This document shows positions 25,979 through 34,410 of a stretch of DNA of 64,000 nucleotides, piece after piece; position 1 is the first letter of the stretch, and every line of letters begins with the position of its first letter. The DNA comes from Kitasatospora gansuensis (GTDB taxonomy: Bacteria; Actinomycetota; Actinomycetes; Streptomycetales; Streptomycetaceae): NCBI RefSeq assembly GCF_014203705.1, contig NZ_JACHJR010000001.1:2914001-2978000 (forward strand). Direction: 5' to 3'. Position numbers and translations under genes: made by a program. Under the pieces are notes generated by a model. That model did not search any database. It was given only the letters and a program-made list of their open reading frames with translations, and was not told where the DNA came from.

Positions 25979-26623
25979 TCAGTCGTTGGCGACGGTGGCG
26001 TAGCGCGGGGTGCCCTCGGCCATCTGCTTGAGCGCGTCCTTGCGCTCCCGCTTGGAGAGCCGGTCGATGTACAGGTACCCGTACAGGTGGTCGGTCTCGT
26101 GCTGGAGGCAGCGGGCGTAGAAGCCGGTGCCCTCGACCCGGATCGGGTTGCCGTGCTTGTCCTGGCCGGTGACGGCGGCGAAGTCCGGGCGGGCCAGCTC
26201 CATGTAGGCGGTGGGCACCGAGAGGCAGCCCTCCGCGGAGTCGTCCAGCTGGCGGCGGCCGGCCGGGAGCTCCTCCAGCACCGGGTTGATCACGTGGCCG
26301 ACGTGCCGGACCCCGTCGTCGTCCGGGCAGTCGTAGACGAAGACCTTGGCGTCCACGCCGATCTGGTTGGCCGCCAGGCCGACGCCCTCGGCCGCGTACA
26401 TCGAGACGAACATGTCGTCGATCAGCGTGGCCAGCTCCGCGTCGAACTCGGTGACCGTCTTGACCTCGCGGTGCAGCACGGGGTTGCCGAACACGGTGAT
26501 CGGACGGGCGGTGCCCTTGGTGAGGTCGGGCAGCTCGCCGACCACCTTCGGCTCCGAGGTCTCCTCGTGCGCGTGATCGTGGTCGTGCGAGTGGTCGTGG
26601 TCGTGGTCGTGCTGGTCCGCCAT
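25979..26623 (-). CDS. def: Peptide deformylase with His/Asp-rich N-terminal tail
   Basis: The 214-aa enzyme removes the formyl group from nascent proteins. All three signature motifs are present: [10 protein letters not shown] (motif 1), EGCLS with the metal Cys (motif 2) and QHETDHLYG with the metal His pair and catalytic Glu (motif 3). Residues 5-19 alternate His and Asp, an unusual metal-binding-like tail ahead of the catalytic domain, which begins near residue 38. ATG 26623 is chosen; the frame upstream is not coding-like. Downstream stem-loop terminates the transcript. Confidence 0.93.
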   Translation of the reverse strand: MADQHDHDHDHSHDHDHAHEETSEPKVVGELPDLTKGTARPITVFGNPVLHREVKTVTEFDAELATLIDDMFVSMYAAEGVGLAANQIGVDAKVFVYDCPDDDGVRHVGHVINPVLEELPAGRRQLDDSAEGCLSVPTAYMELARPDFAAVTGQDKHGNPIRVEGTGFYARCLQHETDHLYGYLYIDRLSKRERKDALKQMAEGTPRYATVAND

Positions 26624-26710
26624 CGTTGCTTCCGCTTTCTGGGTCTGCCGAAGATCTACCGGGTAAAGAGTACGGCGCCCGGGACCCAACAGGCCCTTAC
26701 TCAGCAGACC

Positions 26711-27691
26711 TCAGCAGACCTCTTCGAGGTCCCGGTACGCCCGGGTGGCGGGTGAGGCGGCCACCCAGCCGTCCAGCAGGGCGCCGACCAGCTTGGCCGG
26801 GGCGGCGATCCCGCACTCGCGTTCGGTGAGCCAGGACAGGCCGGAGCCCGCCTGGCTCAGGTGGCTGAGGTGACCCGGGTGGGCCGCGTCGCCGTCGTCG
26901 TGCGGGTCGTGGTGCACGGTGCGGCCGTCGTCGGCCGCCATCCGGCTCTCCGAGCAGGCCCGGCAGAGCAGCCGGACCGAGGAGGTCCAGTCCTCGGCCG
27001 CGTACCCCGCGTCGGCGACCAGCCGCTCCAGCGCGTCCCGGTCAGCCGCGGTGGCCGCCTGCAGCAGCACCACGTAGGTCGGCACCGGGGAGGGCGCCCA
27101 GAGCTCGATCTCGTCGAAGACCGGGTACGCCACCCCGTCCGCGACCCGCTCGCCGTGCGGGGCGCCGTCGTGCAGCACCACCTCGCCCCAGCGGCGGCCC
27201 GAGGAGGGCAGCGGGATCGAGAGCACCTCGATCCGGGCCGGGTCGAGCCGCCGGCCCCAGACCACCTCGGCCTCGCCCTCCGGGGAGAGCCGGACCGGCG
27301 TGGTGCCCAGGTCGAGCTGGACGGTGCCGTCCTGGGCGCCGCCGGGCAGCCGCAGGCCGTACGCCTGCCAGGCCCGCCTGGCCAGCGGCCAGTCCTGCAG
27401 GGCGGTCGCGGTGATGCCGAGGTTCCACCAGTCGGGGGCGCCGTGCTCGCGGTCCAGCAGCGCCACCGCGCGCAGACCGGCCGCTCTGGCCTGGTCCCAG
27501 TCCCGGCGGAACTTGTGCAGCAGAGCGAGGTTGAACCAGGAGTCGGAGAGCCACGGCTCCAGGTCGGCGGCCATCACCAGCAGCGGCCCGGCGTCCTCGT
27601 AGCGGCCGTCACCGATCAGGGTGAAGGCGCGGTCGGTGGTCTGCCGCCAGGTCGCCGACGGGCGGTGTCGTGCGCGGTGGAAGATCCTCAC
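26711..27691 (-). CDS. Tetratricopeptide-repeat protein
   Basis: A 326-aa cytoplasmic protein. The first 130 residues contain TPR-like helices (AFTLIGDGRYEDAGPLLVMA, DSWFNLALLHKFRRDWDQAR, WWNLGITATALQDWPLARRA), followed by a less familiar alpha/beta region of about 180 residues with LDLGTTPVRLSPEGEAEVVW and a CRAC motif near residue 250. A late His-rich stretch (HHDPHDDGDAAHPGHLSHLS) is notable. The GTG at 27691 with AGGGACGG upstream is preferred. It is conserved-looking but without a firm function; protein-protein interaction is the safest call. Confidence 0.72.
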   Translation of the reverse strand: MRIFHRARHRPSATWRQTTDRAFTLIGDGRYEDAGPLLVMAADLEPWLSDSWFNLALLHKFRRDWDQARAAGLRAVALLDREHGAPDWWNLGITATALQDWPLARRAWQAYGLRLPGGAQDGTVQLDLGTTPVRLSPEGEAEVVWGRRLDPARIEVLSIPLPSSGRRWGEVVLHDGAPHGERVADGVAYPVFDEIELWAPSPVPTYVVLLQAATAADRDALERLVADAGYAAEDWTSSVRLLCRACSESRMAADDGRTVHHDPHDDGDAAHPGHLSHLSQAGSGLSWLTERECGIAAPAKLVGALLDGWVAASPATRAYRDLEEVC

Positions 27692-27820
27692 GTTCCGTCC
27701 CTGCCCTAGTCGTCCGCCGGTGTGCCGTACCCGGTGTGCCGGGGGCCTCTTCCCCGGCTTTTCCACGCTATGACGGCATCCAACCACGCCGCCCGTCGGC
27801 CGCGCTCCTCGCACAGCGGT

Positions 27821-29122
27821 TCAGTCAGGTCGGACGACGACTGTGGCGGATCGGGCCAGCGCGTCGAGCACCCCGGGGTCGTAGAGCCGACCGCGCTCCG
27901 CGCGGAGCAGTTCGAACACCTCCTGCCGCCCGGCCTGCTCGGTCAGGCCCCGGCGGCGGGCGGCGGCCGACAGGTCGTCAAAAGCGTTCGCCACCCGGAT
28001 GATCCGGGCCGCCAGTGGCAGGGTCCGGTCAGCGCAGCCGTCCGGACCGTGGCAGGGATCGGCCAGCCTGGCCACCTGTCCTGCCACCTGTCCCGGCACC
28101 CCGGTCCGGCTGATCACCTCGCTGCCGAGCCGGGCGATCCGCTGCTGCTCCGGCTGGGGCAACAGGGCGGTGGCCCCGTCCGGCACCGGCTCCACCAGCG
28201 AGAGCTGGCCGATGTCGTGCATCAGCGCGGCGTACTCCAGCAGGGCGAGGTCCCGGCTGCCCAGACCCAGCTCGCGGCCGAGCGCGCAGGCGGTGTCGGC
28301 CACCCGGCGGGCATGGCCCGGCGGGGTGTACCCGGCCACCTCGGTGGCCCTGGCCAGCGTCTCGATGGTCTGCCCGGTGGTGGCCCGGACGGCGGCCGCC
28401 CGCCGGAACGCGGCCTGGGCCAGCAGCAGCGGGGCGCAGAACAGCGGCAGCGCCCAGAGCCCCACCTCCCCCGCCAGCAGGCTGATCAGCATCCCGGTGG
28501 CGACGATCGCCGAGCCGATCCCGAGCAGCGAGCGCAGCTCGTCCTCCAGCGCGGCGGCGAACCGCAGCCCGTTCCTGGCCCGCCGCTGGACCGCCGCCAG
28601 GGTCGCGTCGCAGAGCGCGGCCAGCGCCGCCACCCCGGTCAGGAACACCCCGTACGCGGGCCCGGCCAGCGGCAGCTGGTCCAGCGCGCCGCTGTTGTAC
28701 AGCGGCTGGAACAGCAGCGCCGCGAAACCCACCGTCAGCAGCCGCCGGACCGCCCCGTCCACCCGTCCCGGCTCCGGCCGGCACCGCCGGTGCCGACGGC
28801 GGCTGCGCAGCGGCGCGAGACCGGCCAGCGTGCCGATCCCGGCCACCGCCACCACCTGCGAGACACCGTGCGTGGTGGGCAGCCCGTGCAGCGGCCCGAG
28901 CAGCGCGTACGCCAGCGCGACGGCGGTGCCGATCGGGGCCTGCTCGCGGTCGCCCGGAAGGGTGACCCGGACCCGCTCGCCGACCGCGATCACCGCCGCG
29001 AAGGCCGCCGCCACCAGCGGGGCGGAGATGCCGTGGTGGAGCGCGTCGGCGCAGGTGAGCAGCAGGAGCAGGGCCGCGGTGCCCCGGAGCGCCTTAGGGC
29101 TCGTCTGACCAGCCCTGGTCAC
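27821..29122 (-). CDS. Membrane protein with HD-type phosphohydrolase domain (no GYP motif)
   Basis: The 433-aa protein has about six hydrophobic segments in its first 240 residues and a C-terminal HD domain: HARRVADTACALGREL, then LMHDIGQLSLVEPV with the HD pair. The GYP tripeptide and following helix pattern of true HD-GYP cyclic-di-GMP phosphodiesterases are missing, so activity may be altered or lost. The GTG start overlaps the stop of the HD-GYP gene as GTGA, so both are made together and may form a pair. Confidence 0.78.
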   Translation of the reverse strand: MTRAGQTSPKALRGTAALLLLLTCADALHHGISAPLVAAAFAAVIAVGERVRVTLPGDREQAPIGTAVALAYALLGPLHGLPTTHGVSQVVAVAGIGTLAGLAPLRSRRRHRRCRPEPGRVDGAVRRLLTVGFAALLFQPLYNSGALDQLPLAGPAYGVFLTGVAALAALCDATLAAVQRRARNGLRFAAALEDELRSLLGIGSAIVATGMLISLLAGEVGLWALPLFCAPLLLAQAAFRRAAAVRATTGQTIETLARATEVAGYTPPGHARRVADTACALGRELGLGSRDLALLEYAALMHDIGQLSLVEPVPDGATALLPQPEQQRIARLGSEVISRTGVPGQVAGQVARLADPCHGPDGCADRTLPLAARIIRVANAFDDLSAAARRRGLTEQAGRQEVFELLRAERGRLYDPGVLDALARSATVVVRPD

Positions 29123-30603
29123 GGCGCACCGGGCAGCAGATCGCCGGCCGGGCGCCGGGCCGGTTCGGGCACGCCGAGCGGGATGTCCGGAACTTCCCCG
29201 GCCCAGCCACCGGGCGGCGGCAGCGCGGGCTCCCAGCCGTGCAGCCGGACCGCCTCGACCAGCGCCCGCACCATCGCCGGGTCGAACTGGCTGCCCGCGC
29301 AGCGCTGCAGCTCGGTCACCGCCTCGGCCACCGGCCGGCCGCGCCGGTAGGAGCGGGTGGTGGTCATCGAGTCGAAGGCGTCCGCGACCGAGATGATCCG
29401 GGCGAACTCCGGGATCCGCTCCCCCGCCAGCCCGCTCGGGTAGCCGCGGCCGTCCAGCCGCTCGTGGTGGTGCAGGATGCCGTCCCTGGCCTCGCCGAGG
29501 AAGTCGATCCCGCGGACCAGCTCGAAGCCGAACACCGGGTGCACCTCGACCGCCCGCCGCTCGGCCTCGGTCAGCGGCCCGTTCCGCCGCAGCAGCTCGG
29601 TGGCCACCCCGAGCTTGCCCACGTCGTGCAGGGTGCCCGCGAAGTGCAGGGTGCGCAGCCGGTCCTCGGCCATCCCGAGCTGACGGGCGATCAGCACGGC
29701 GGCCCGGCCGACCCGCTCGCTGTGGCCCCGGGTGTACGCGTCCTTGATCTCCACCGCCTGCACCAGCGCCTGGACGGTGGCCTGGTGGGCCGTCCGCTCC
29801 CGGTGCCCCTGGGCGGAGACCCAGACCGAGATGGAGAACGGCAGCAGCGCGAGCACCGCCGCGAAGGCGCCGTACGGGCCCTGCCAGAGCACCGCGACCA
29901 TCAGCCCGCCGGCCCCGTGCAGCAGTGCGGGCAGCAGCACCGCACCGGTCGGCGGGGTGCTCGGCCGGCCGGGGTCGGCCAGCCGCCGCATCCCGCCCAC
30001 CAGCGCGGAGTTGACCAGGCAGAACAGCAGCACGGCCGCCAGCGCGGGCAGCACCGCGACCGGGAACCGGGAGCCGAGCAGCAGCTCGGGCCCGGGCAGC
30101 AGCCGGAACAGCACGGCGGCGGCGAACGCGGACAGCGCCAGCTGGGCGGCGTTCCAGACCCGGCGGGCGGCCCGCGGCGCGGCGACCGGGGCGGTCAGAG
30201 CGGCGGGCAGCGCGACCAGCGCGGCGGCGGCCGGCGGGAGCATCAGCACCCCGGCGAACAGCACCGGCAGAAAGACCGGGCCGGCCCGTTCCGGGGCCGA
30301 CGGCGGCGCGGCCGGCCGACGGCGGCCGAGCAGCGCGGCCCGGAGCAGCCGCAGGCAGGGGGTGGGCCCGCCCTGGGCGAGCGCACCCCAGCAGACGTTG
30401 AGCACCGCCAGCAGCCCGACCCGGGGCCAGTCCACCGGACCGGTCAGCCAGTCGGGGCCCGGCAGCACCAGCGGGAGCAGGGCGCCGACGGCGCCGAGCA
30501 GCACCACGGCGCCGTACCGCGACGCCGCTCCCGGCAGGGCCGGGCCCGGGTCCTCGTCAGCGATCTCCGCCTCCCCGCCACGGCCGCAGTTCCCTTGGGG
30601 CAC
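29119..30603 (-). CDS. HD-GYP domain membrane protein (putative cyclic-dinucleotide phosphodiesterase)
   Basis: The 494-aa protein has seven or more hydrophobic segments in residues 30-250, then a complete HD-GYP domain: TLHDVGKLGVATELL, HHERLDGRGYPSGLAGERIP and DAFDSMTTTRSYRRGRP. Such domains hydrolyse cyclic di-GMP or related nucleotides. The GTG at 30603 sits in the loop of an 8-bp inverted repeat and lacks a Shine-Dalgarno, so the true start may be a little downstream. Coupled to the degenerate HD protein gene that follows it. Confidence 0.82.
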   Translation of the reverse strand: MPQGNCGRGGEAEIADEDPGPALPGAASRYGAVVLLGAVGALLPLVLPGPDWLTGPVDWPRVGLLAVLNVCWGALAQGGPTPCLRLLRAALLGRRRPAAPPSAPERAGPVFLPVLFAGVLMLPPAAAALVALPAALTAPVAAPRAARRVWNAAQLALSAFAAAVLFRLLPGPELLLGSRFPVAVLPALAAVLLFCLVNSALVGGMRRLADPGRPSTPPTGAVLLPALLHGAGGLMVAVLWQGPYGAFAAVLALLPFSISVWVSAQGHRERTAHQATVQALVQAVEIKDAYTRGHSERVGRAAVLIARQLGMAEDRLRTLHFAGTLHDVGKLGVATELLRRNGPLTEAERRAVEVHPVFGFELVRGIDFLGEARDGILHHHERLDGRGYPSGLAGERIPEFARIISVADAFDSMTTTRSYRRGRPVAEAVTELQRCAGSQFDPAMVRALVEAVRLHGWEPALPPPGGWAGEVPDIPLGVPEPARRPAGDLLPGAP

Positions 30604-30741
30604 CCAAGGGCTGAGTGCTCGTCAGGAGAATAGGGCCCGGCCCGGCGGAGTGGACGCCCGATCACGGAATGCCCCGGTCGGCGCAGTGTCAACTCACTCG
30701 AACGAGTGATGACCGACCTGCGCGCGAACCAGTACGGCGTA

Positions 30742-31041
30742 CTACTCGGCGGCCTCGGCCACCGTCAGCGACTCGCCGGCCCGCTGCCCGGCCCGGATCG
30801 AGTCGATCCGGGCCAGTACCTTGCCGCGCAGGTCGGCCGGGGAGTGCTCGCTGCTGCAGGAGCGCTTCACCAGCGCCTTGATGGCCTGCTCCAGGCCGTA
30901 CTCCGCCAGGCACGGGGAGCACTCCTCGAAGTGCACCTTCAGCTTGGCGCAGTCGCCCTCGGCCATCTCGTTGTCGAGCAGCTCGTAGAGGTGGTCGAGC
31001 ACCTCTCCACAGTCGGTGTCGTGCGGATCGCCGCAGCTCAT
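30742..31041 (-). CDS. rsrA: Anti-sigma factor RsrA (redox-sensing ZAS protein)
   Basis: This 99-aa zinc anti-sigma factor holds SigR inactive in reducing conditions. The residues known to bind zinc in the S. coelicolor protein are at the same numbers: Cys11, His37, Cys41 and Cys44 (HFEECSPC). Oxidation forms a disulphide, releases zinc and frees sigma-R. The ATG overlaps the sigR stop (ATGA), so both proteins are made together. Confidence 0.95.
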   Translation of the reverse strand: MSCGDPHDTDCGEVLDHLYELLDNEMAEGDCAKLKVHFEECSPCLAEYGLEQAIKALVKRSCSSEHSPADLRGKVLARIDSIRAGQRAGESLTVAEAAE

Positions 31042-31931
31042 GAGCCCGAGCCCTTCGCTTCCTGCCCTGCCCCGCTGCCGGCCGGGACGAGCCCGCGCTC
31101 ACGGGCGTAGTCCTCCAGCATGCCGCGCAGCTGACGGCGGCCACGGTGCAGACGGGACATCACCGTGCCGATGGGAGTACCCATGATGTCCGCGATCTCC
31201 TTGTAGGCAAAGCCCTCGACATCCGCGAGGTAGACCGCGATGCGGAACTCCTCCGGGATCGCCTGCAGGGCGTCCTTCACGTCGCTGTCCGGCAGGTGGT
31301 CGAGCGCCTGGGTCTCGGCCGACCGCAGACCGGTCGACATGTGCGACTCGGCGCGGGCCAGCTGCCAGTCCTCGATCTCCTCGGCGGCGGTGCGCTGGGG
31401 CTCCCGCTGCTTCTTCCGGTACGAGTTGATGAAGGTGTTGGTGAGAATCCGGTACAGCCAGGCCTTGAGGTTGGTGCCCTCGCGGAACTGGTGGAACGAG
31501 GCGTAGGCCTTGGCGAAGGCCTCCTGGAGCAGGTCCTCGGCATCGGCCGGGTTGCGGGTCATCCGCAGCGCGGCCGAGTACATCTGGTCCAGGTAGCCCA
31601 GGGCGTCCCGCTCGAAGCGCTCGCGTCTGGCGTCCTCGGTCTCGTCGACCGACACCCGGAAGGTGTCCTCACCGATCGCCTCGGCCAGCTCGTCACCGGT
31701 CAGCATCTCGCTGCCCGGCTCCGCCTCGACCGGCTCGGCCTCGTGCTCCGCTCCGACGACCGGACCCACCTCCTCGGCTTCACGGGGCGGCACCGGAATG
31801 GGCCGACCCGACAGCGAGGATATCGGGCTGACGGGCTTCTCGCCCGCGACCAGCCACTCGGACCAGTCGGGCACTGCGGCACTGGCCGCCGCCCGCTCGT
31901 CCGGCCGTTCGGGGCACGCGATCGAACCCAT
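31038..31931 (-). CDS. sigR: ECF sigma factor SigR (sigma-R, long isoform coordinates)
   Basis: Group-IV sigma factor of the thiol-oxidative stress response. Sigma-2 is seen in [20 protein letters not shown] and sigma-4 in [20 protein letters not shown]. From ATG 31931 the protein is 297 aa. A GTG at codon 55 (31769, VGPVV) corresponds to the usual sigma-R start; the 54-residue extension therefore matches the unstable sigma-R-prime isoform known in S. coelicolor (55-residue extension). A sigma-R-type promoter lies just upstream of the long start. Cotranscribed with rsrA. Confidence 0.93.
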   Translation of the reverse strand: MGSIACPERPDERAAASAAVPDWSEWLVAGEKPVSPISSLSGRPIPVPPREAEEVGPVVGAEHEAEPVEAEPGSEMLTGDELAEAIGEDTFRVSVDETEDARRERFERDALGYLDQMYSAALRMTRNPADAEDLLQEAFAKAYASFHQFREGTNLKAWLYRILTNTFINSYRKKQREPQRTAAEEIEDWQLARAESHMSTGLRSAETQALDHLPDSDVKDALQAIPEEFRIAVYLADVEGFAYKEIADIMGTPIGTVMSRLHRGRRQLRGMLEDYARERGLVPAGSGAGQEAKGSGS

Positions 31932-31975
31932 CTGCCCTGCCTTCCTACCGGGACACCTTGCTGACGTCAGGTGTA

Positions 31976-32002
31976 AACCCGGCCGGGTGTCAGGGAATTC
32001 CC
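31976..32002 (-). promoter_or_regulatory. Sigma-R-dependent promoter of sigR
   Basis: On the minus strand GGGAAT (31997-32002) is followed after 18 bp by GTT (31976-31978), fitting the sigma-R consensus GGAAT-N18/19-GTT. The start of transcription would lie about 35-40 bases before ATG 31931, so this promoter would make the long isoform and provide positive autoregulation. Confidence 0.8.
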
Positions 32003-32034
32003 GGTCCGCGCCCGAAGCTCCGGGACCCGGCGGT

Positions 32035-32661
32035 TCAGAGCTCCAGGATCCAGTCCCCGACCGCCTCGGTGATCAGCGCCAGCGCCTCGTCCTGCCCGAG
32101 CGGGGCCCGCTTGGGCACCGCGAAGCCGTGGCTGCCGTACGGGATCGCCACCAGCCGGTGGCCGGCCGGGAGTTCGGGGAACTCCTCGGGCGTGCCGAAG
32201 GTGTCCTGCCCGGCCTGCACCACCAGGGTCGGGCGGCCGCTGCCGAGCAGCTCCTCGACCCGGCTCCGCTCCGGCTTGCCCGGCGGGTGCAGCGGGAAGG
32301 CCAGCGCCAGTACGCCGACGGCGCCCGCCTGGGCGGCCGTCCGGCAGGCCACCCGGGCGCCCGCGCTGCGGCCGCCGACCACCAACGGGAGGCGCTGCGC
32401 CGCCAGTTCGGCCATCGCGGGCAGCCAGGCCGCGTCCAGGGTCTGCGGGGCCGGGCCGATCTTCTTCCCGGCCACCCGCCAGGGCTGCTCGACCAGCGCC
32501 ACGGTGATCCCGCGCGCGGGCAGCGCGGCGGCCAGCGCCTGCAGGTCGCGGGCCTCCACCCCGCCGCCCGCCCCGTGGCCGAGCGCCAACAGCACCCGGG
32601 CCTTGCCGTCGGCGGGGTACAGGGTGATCCGGGCGTCGCCGACCGGGGTGGTGACAAGCAT
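32035..32661 (-). CDS. Alpha/beta-hydrolase family protein (KANL3/Tex30-like)
   Basis: A 208-aa small alpha/beta hydrolase with the nucleophile elbow GGRSAGARV near residue 97, the oxyanion LGHGAGGG near residue 30, and a late GSHGF with the putative catalytic His near residue 178. This arrangement is that of the dienelactone-hydrolase-like KANL3/Tex30 group. The substrate is unknown. It starts 9 bp downstream of the SRAP gene stop and is probably cotranscribed with it. Confidence 0.82.
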   Translation of the reverse strand: MLVTTPVGDARITLYPADGKARVLLALGHGAGGGVEARDLQALAAALPARGITVALVEQPWRVAGKKIGPAPQTLDAAWLPAMAELAAQRLPLVVGGRSAGARVACRTAAQAGAVGVLALAFPLHPPGKPERSRVEELLGSGRPTLVVQAGQDTFGTPEEFPELPAGHRLVAIPYGSHGFAVPKRAPLGQDEALALITEAVGDWILEL

Positions 32662-32670
32662 GGCGCTCCG

Positions 32671-33426
32671 TCAGAAGAGGGTGCTGTCGTCCGGCTCGAT
32701 CTCGCTGAGCGGGCGCAGCAGTTCGGGGCTGTTGTTGCGGATGTTGCCGACCGCCGGGCCGATCGCCCGGGCCAGCAGCGCGCCGGGCGGCGGCGGGACC
32801 AGCAGGCCGCGCAGCTCGTCCGGGTCGTTCAGCGCCGGGTCGAGCCAGGCGTCGAAGGCCCCGGGGTCGAGGAAGAGCGGCATCCGGTGGTGGATCGGGG
32901 CCAGCGCGGGCTCGGCGTCGGTGGTGACCACCGAGCAGGTGACCAGCCACGCCTCCGGGTGGTCGTTGGGGAAGCGGCGGTCCCGCCAGAACTCGTACAG
33001 ACCGGCCAGCGCCAGGATGGTGCCGTCGGCCCGGTGCACGAAGAACGGCTGCTTGCGCGGCTTGCCCTTCTCGCTGGGTATGGTCTCCCACTCGTAGTAG
33101 CCGTCCACCGGCAGCAGGCAGCGCCGGGACGCGAACGCCTGCCGGTAGGCGGGCTTCTCGTGCACGGTGTCCGCCCGGGCGTTGATCATCTTCACCGCCG
33201 TCTCCGGCGACTTCGACCAGGCCGGCACCAGACCCCAGCGCATCACCCGCAGCTGCCGGACCGGCGCCCCGCCGCCCTTCGGCACCCGGTCCAGCACCAC
33301 GAAGGCCGGATCGGTCGGCGCCACGTTCCAGCTCGGCGCGATGGTCTCGGTCGGGTCCCACTGCTCGACCCCGAAGACCTCGACCAGGTCCTGGGGCGCG
33401 GTGGTGGAGGCGAAACGTCCACACAT
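32671..33426 (-). CDS. SRAP-domain protein (HMCES/YedK-like abasic-site shield)
   Basis: The 251-aa protein begins MCGRFAST: after removal of Met the Cys2 forms a thiazolidine link to abasic sites in single-stranded DNA, protecting them during replication. Other family marks are APSWNVAPTD (Asn near residue 35), LLPVDGYYEWE (Glu near residue 107) and late PIHHRMPLFLD with the conserved His near residue 165. ATG 33426 is the only sensible start because Cys2 must be second. Acts in DNA-damage tolerance. Confidence 0.9.
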   Translation of the reverse strand: MCGRFASTTAPQDLVEVFGVEQWDPTETIAPSWNVAPTDPAFVVLDRVPKGGGAPVRQLRVMRWGLVPAWSKSPETAVKMINARADTVHEKPAYRQAFASRRCLLPVDGYYEWETIPSEKGKPRKQPFFVHRADGTILALAGLYEFWRDRRFPNDHPEAWLVTCSVVTTDAEPALAPIHHRMPLFLDPGAFDAWLDPALNDPDELRGLLVPPPPGALLARAIGPAVGNIRNNSPELLRPLSEIEPDDSTLF

Positions 33427-33535
33427 GGTGATCAGCTTGCCACGGCCTTCCCGCCCGGTCCGCAGAACCGGGCGGTTCCCTCCCGCCGTCCTGGCATGGG
33501 AGGGTGCTGGTCCGAACGCGCCAAGGAGGTACGGA

Positions 33536-34240
33536 ATGGACTTCGCGGGACTGTGGAACACGCTCACCGCCACCCAGCCGGCCCCACCGCACTGGCTGGT
33601 GCTCGGCAGCGCGGCGGTCGCCCTGCTCACGATCCTCCCGCACCCGGTCTGGCGGCTCAGCCGCAACGTGGTGACCATCGCCCACGAGGGCGGCCACGGC
33701 CTGGCCGCCCTGCTGACCGACCGGGAGCTGGCCGGCATCCGGCTGCACTCCGACACCTCCGGCCTCACCATCTCCTCCGGCCCGCCCACCGGCCCCGGCG
33801 TGATCCTCACCGCGGCGGCCGGGTACACCGCTCCCCCGCTCCTCGGCCTCGGCGGCGCCGCCCTGCTGGCCGGTCAGCACGTCACCCAGCTGCTCTGGAT
33901 CGCCATCGTCCTGCTGGCCGGCCTGCTCGTCATGATCCGGAACGCCTTCGGAGTGCTCTCCGTGGTGCTCACCGGAGCCGCCTTCTTCCTCATCTCCTGG
34001 TACGGCAGCAGCCAGCTCCAGGCCGCCTTCGCCTACGTCGGCGTCTGGTTCCTGCTCCTCGCGGGCGTCCGCCCGGTCCTGGAACTCCAGGGCAAGCGCC
34101 GCCACGAGGGCGCCCGCAACACCGACGCCGACCAACTGGCCCACCTCACCCACATCGGCCCCCTCTTCTGGGTGGCCCTCTTCCTCCTCACCGCCCTGGC
34201 CGCCCTCGCCCTCGGCGGCAGCTGGCTACTCGCTCTCTAG
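33536..34240 (+). CDS. M50 family membrane metallopeptidase
   Basis: A 234-aa integral membrane protein with about six hydrophobic segments. VVTIAHEGGHGLAALL carries the HExxH-type motif (HEGGH, about residues 51-55) of M50-like intramembrane zinc peptidases. There is no PDZ domain, so it is a short M50B-like or related protein. AAGGAGGT lies 6 nt before the ATG. The stop codon coincides with the start of a 22-bp inverted-repeat element. The substrate is unknown. Confidence 0.82.
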   Translation: MDFAGLWNTLTATQPAPPHWLVLGSAAVALLTILPHPVWRLSRNVVTIAHEGGHGLAALLTDRELAGIRLHSDTSGLTISSGPPTGPGVILTAAAGYTAPPLLGLGGAALLAGQHVTQLLWIAIVLLAGLLVMIRNAFGVLSVVLTGAAFFLISWYGSSQLQAAFAYVGVWFLLLAGVRPVLELQGKRRHEGARNTDADQLAHLTHIGPLFWVALFLLTALAALALGGSWLLAL

Positions 34241-34370
34241 GCAGACGCCAAGCCAGGGGCTCGGGGAACGGCGACGCCAGCCTCGGGAAACGTGATCCGT
34301 ACGTAAGTGGTCAGGCACTTTCGCAGTGATACCCACCCGCCACGAACCGTCGCCGTTCCCCGAGCCCCTG
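34236..34370. repeat. Palindromic intergenic repeat, copy 1
   Basis: The element begins at the TAG stop of the M50 gene (CTAG then GCAGACGC) and contains a perfect 22-bp inverted repeat (34254-34275 with 34349-34370) around a loop holding GGTCAGGCACTTTCGCAGTG. A second copy, with the same stop-codon junction and loop sequence, is at 42592-42728. Outer arms of the type GGGGCTCGGGGAAC are common in Streptomyces intergenic repeats. Confidence 0.85.
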
Positions 34371-34410
34371 TCTTCCGAGCCGGGTGCGCATCGGCACCTA
34401 GACTGACCCC

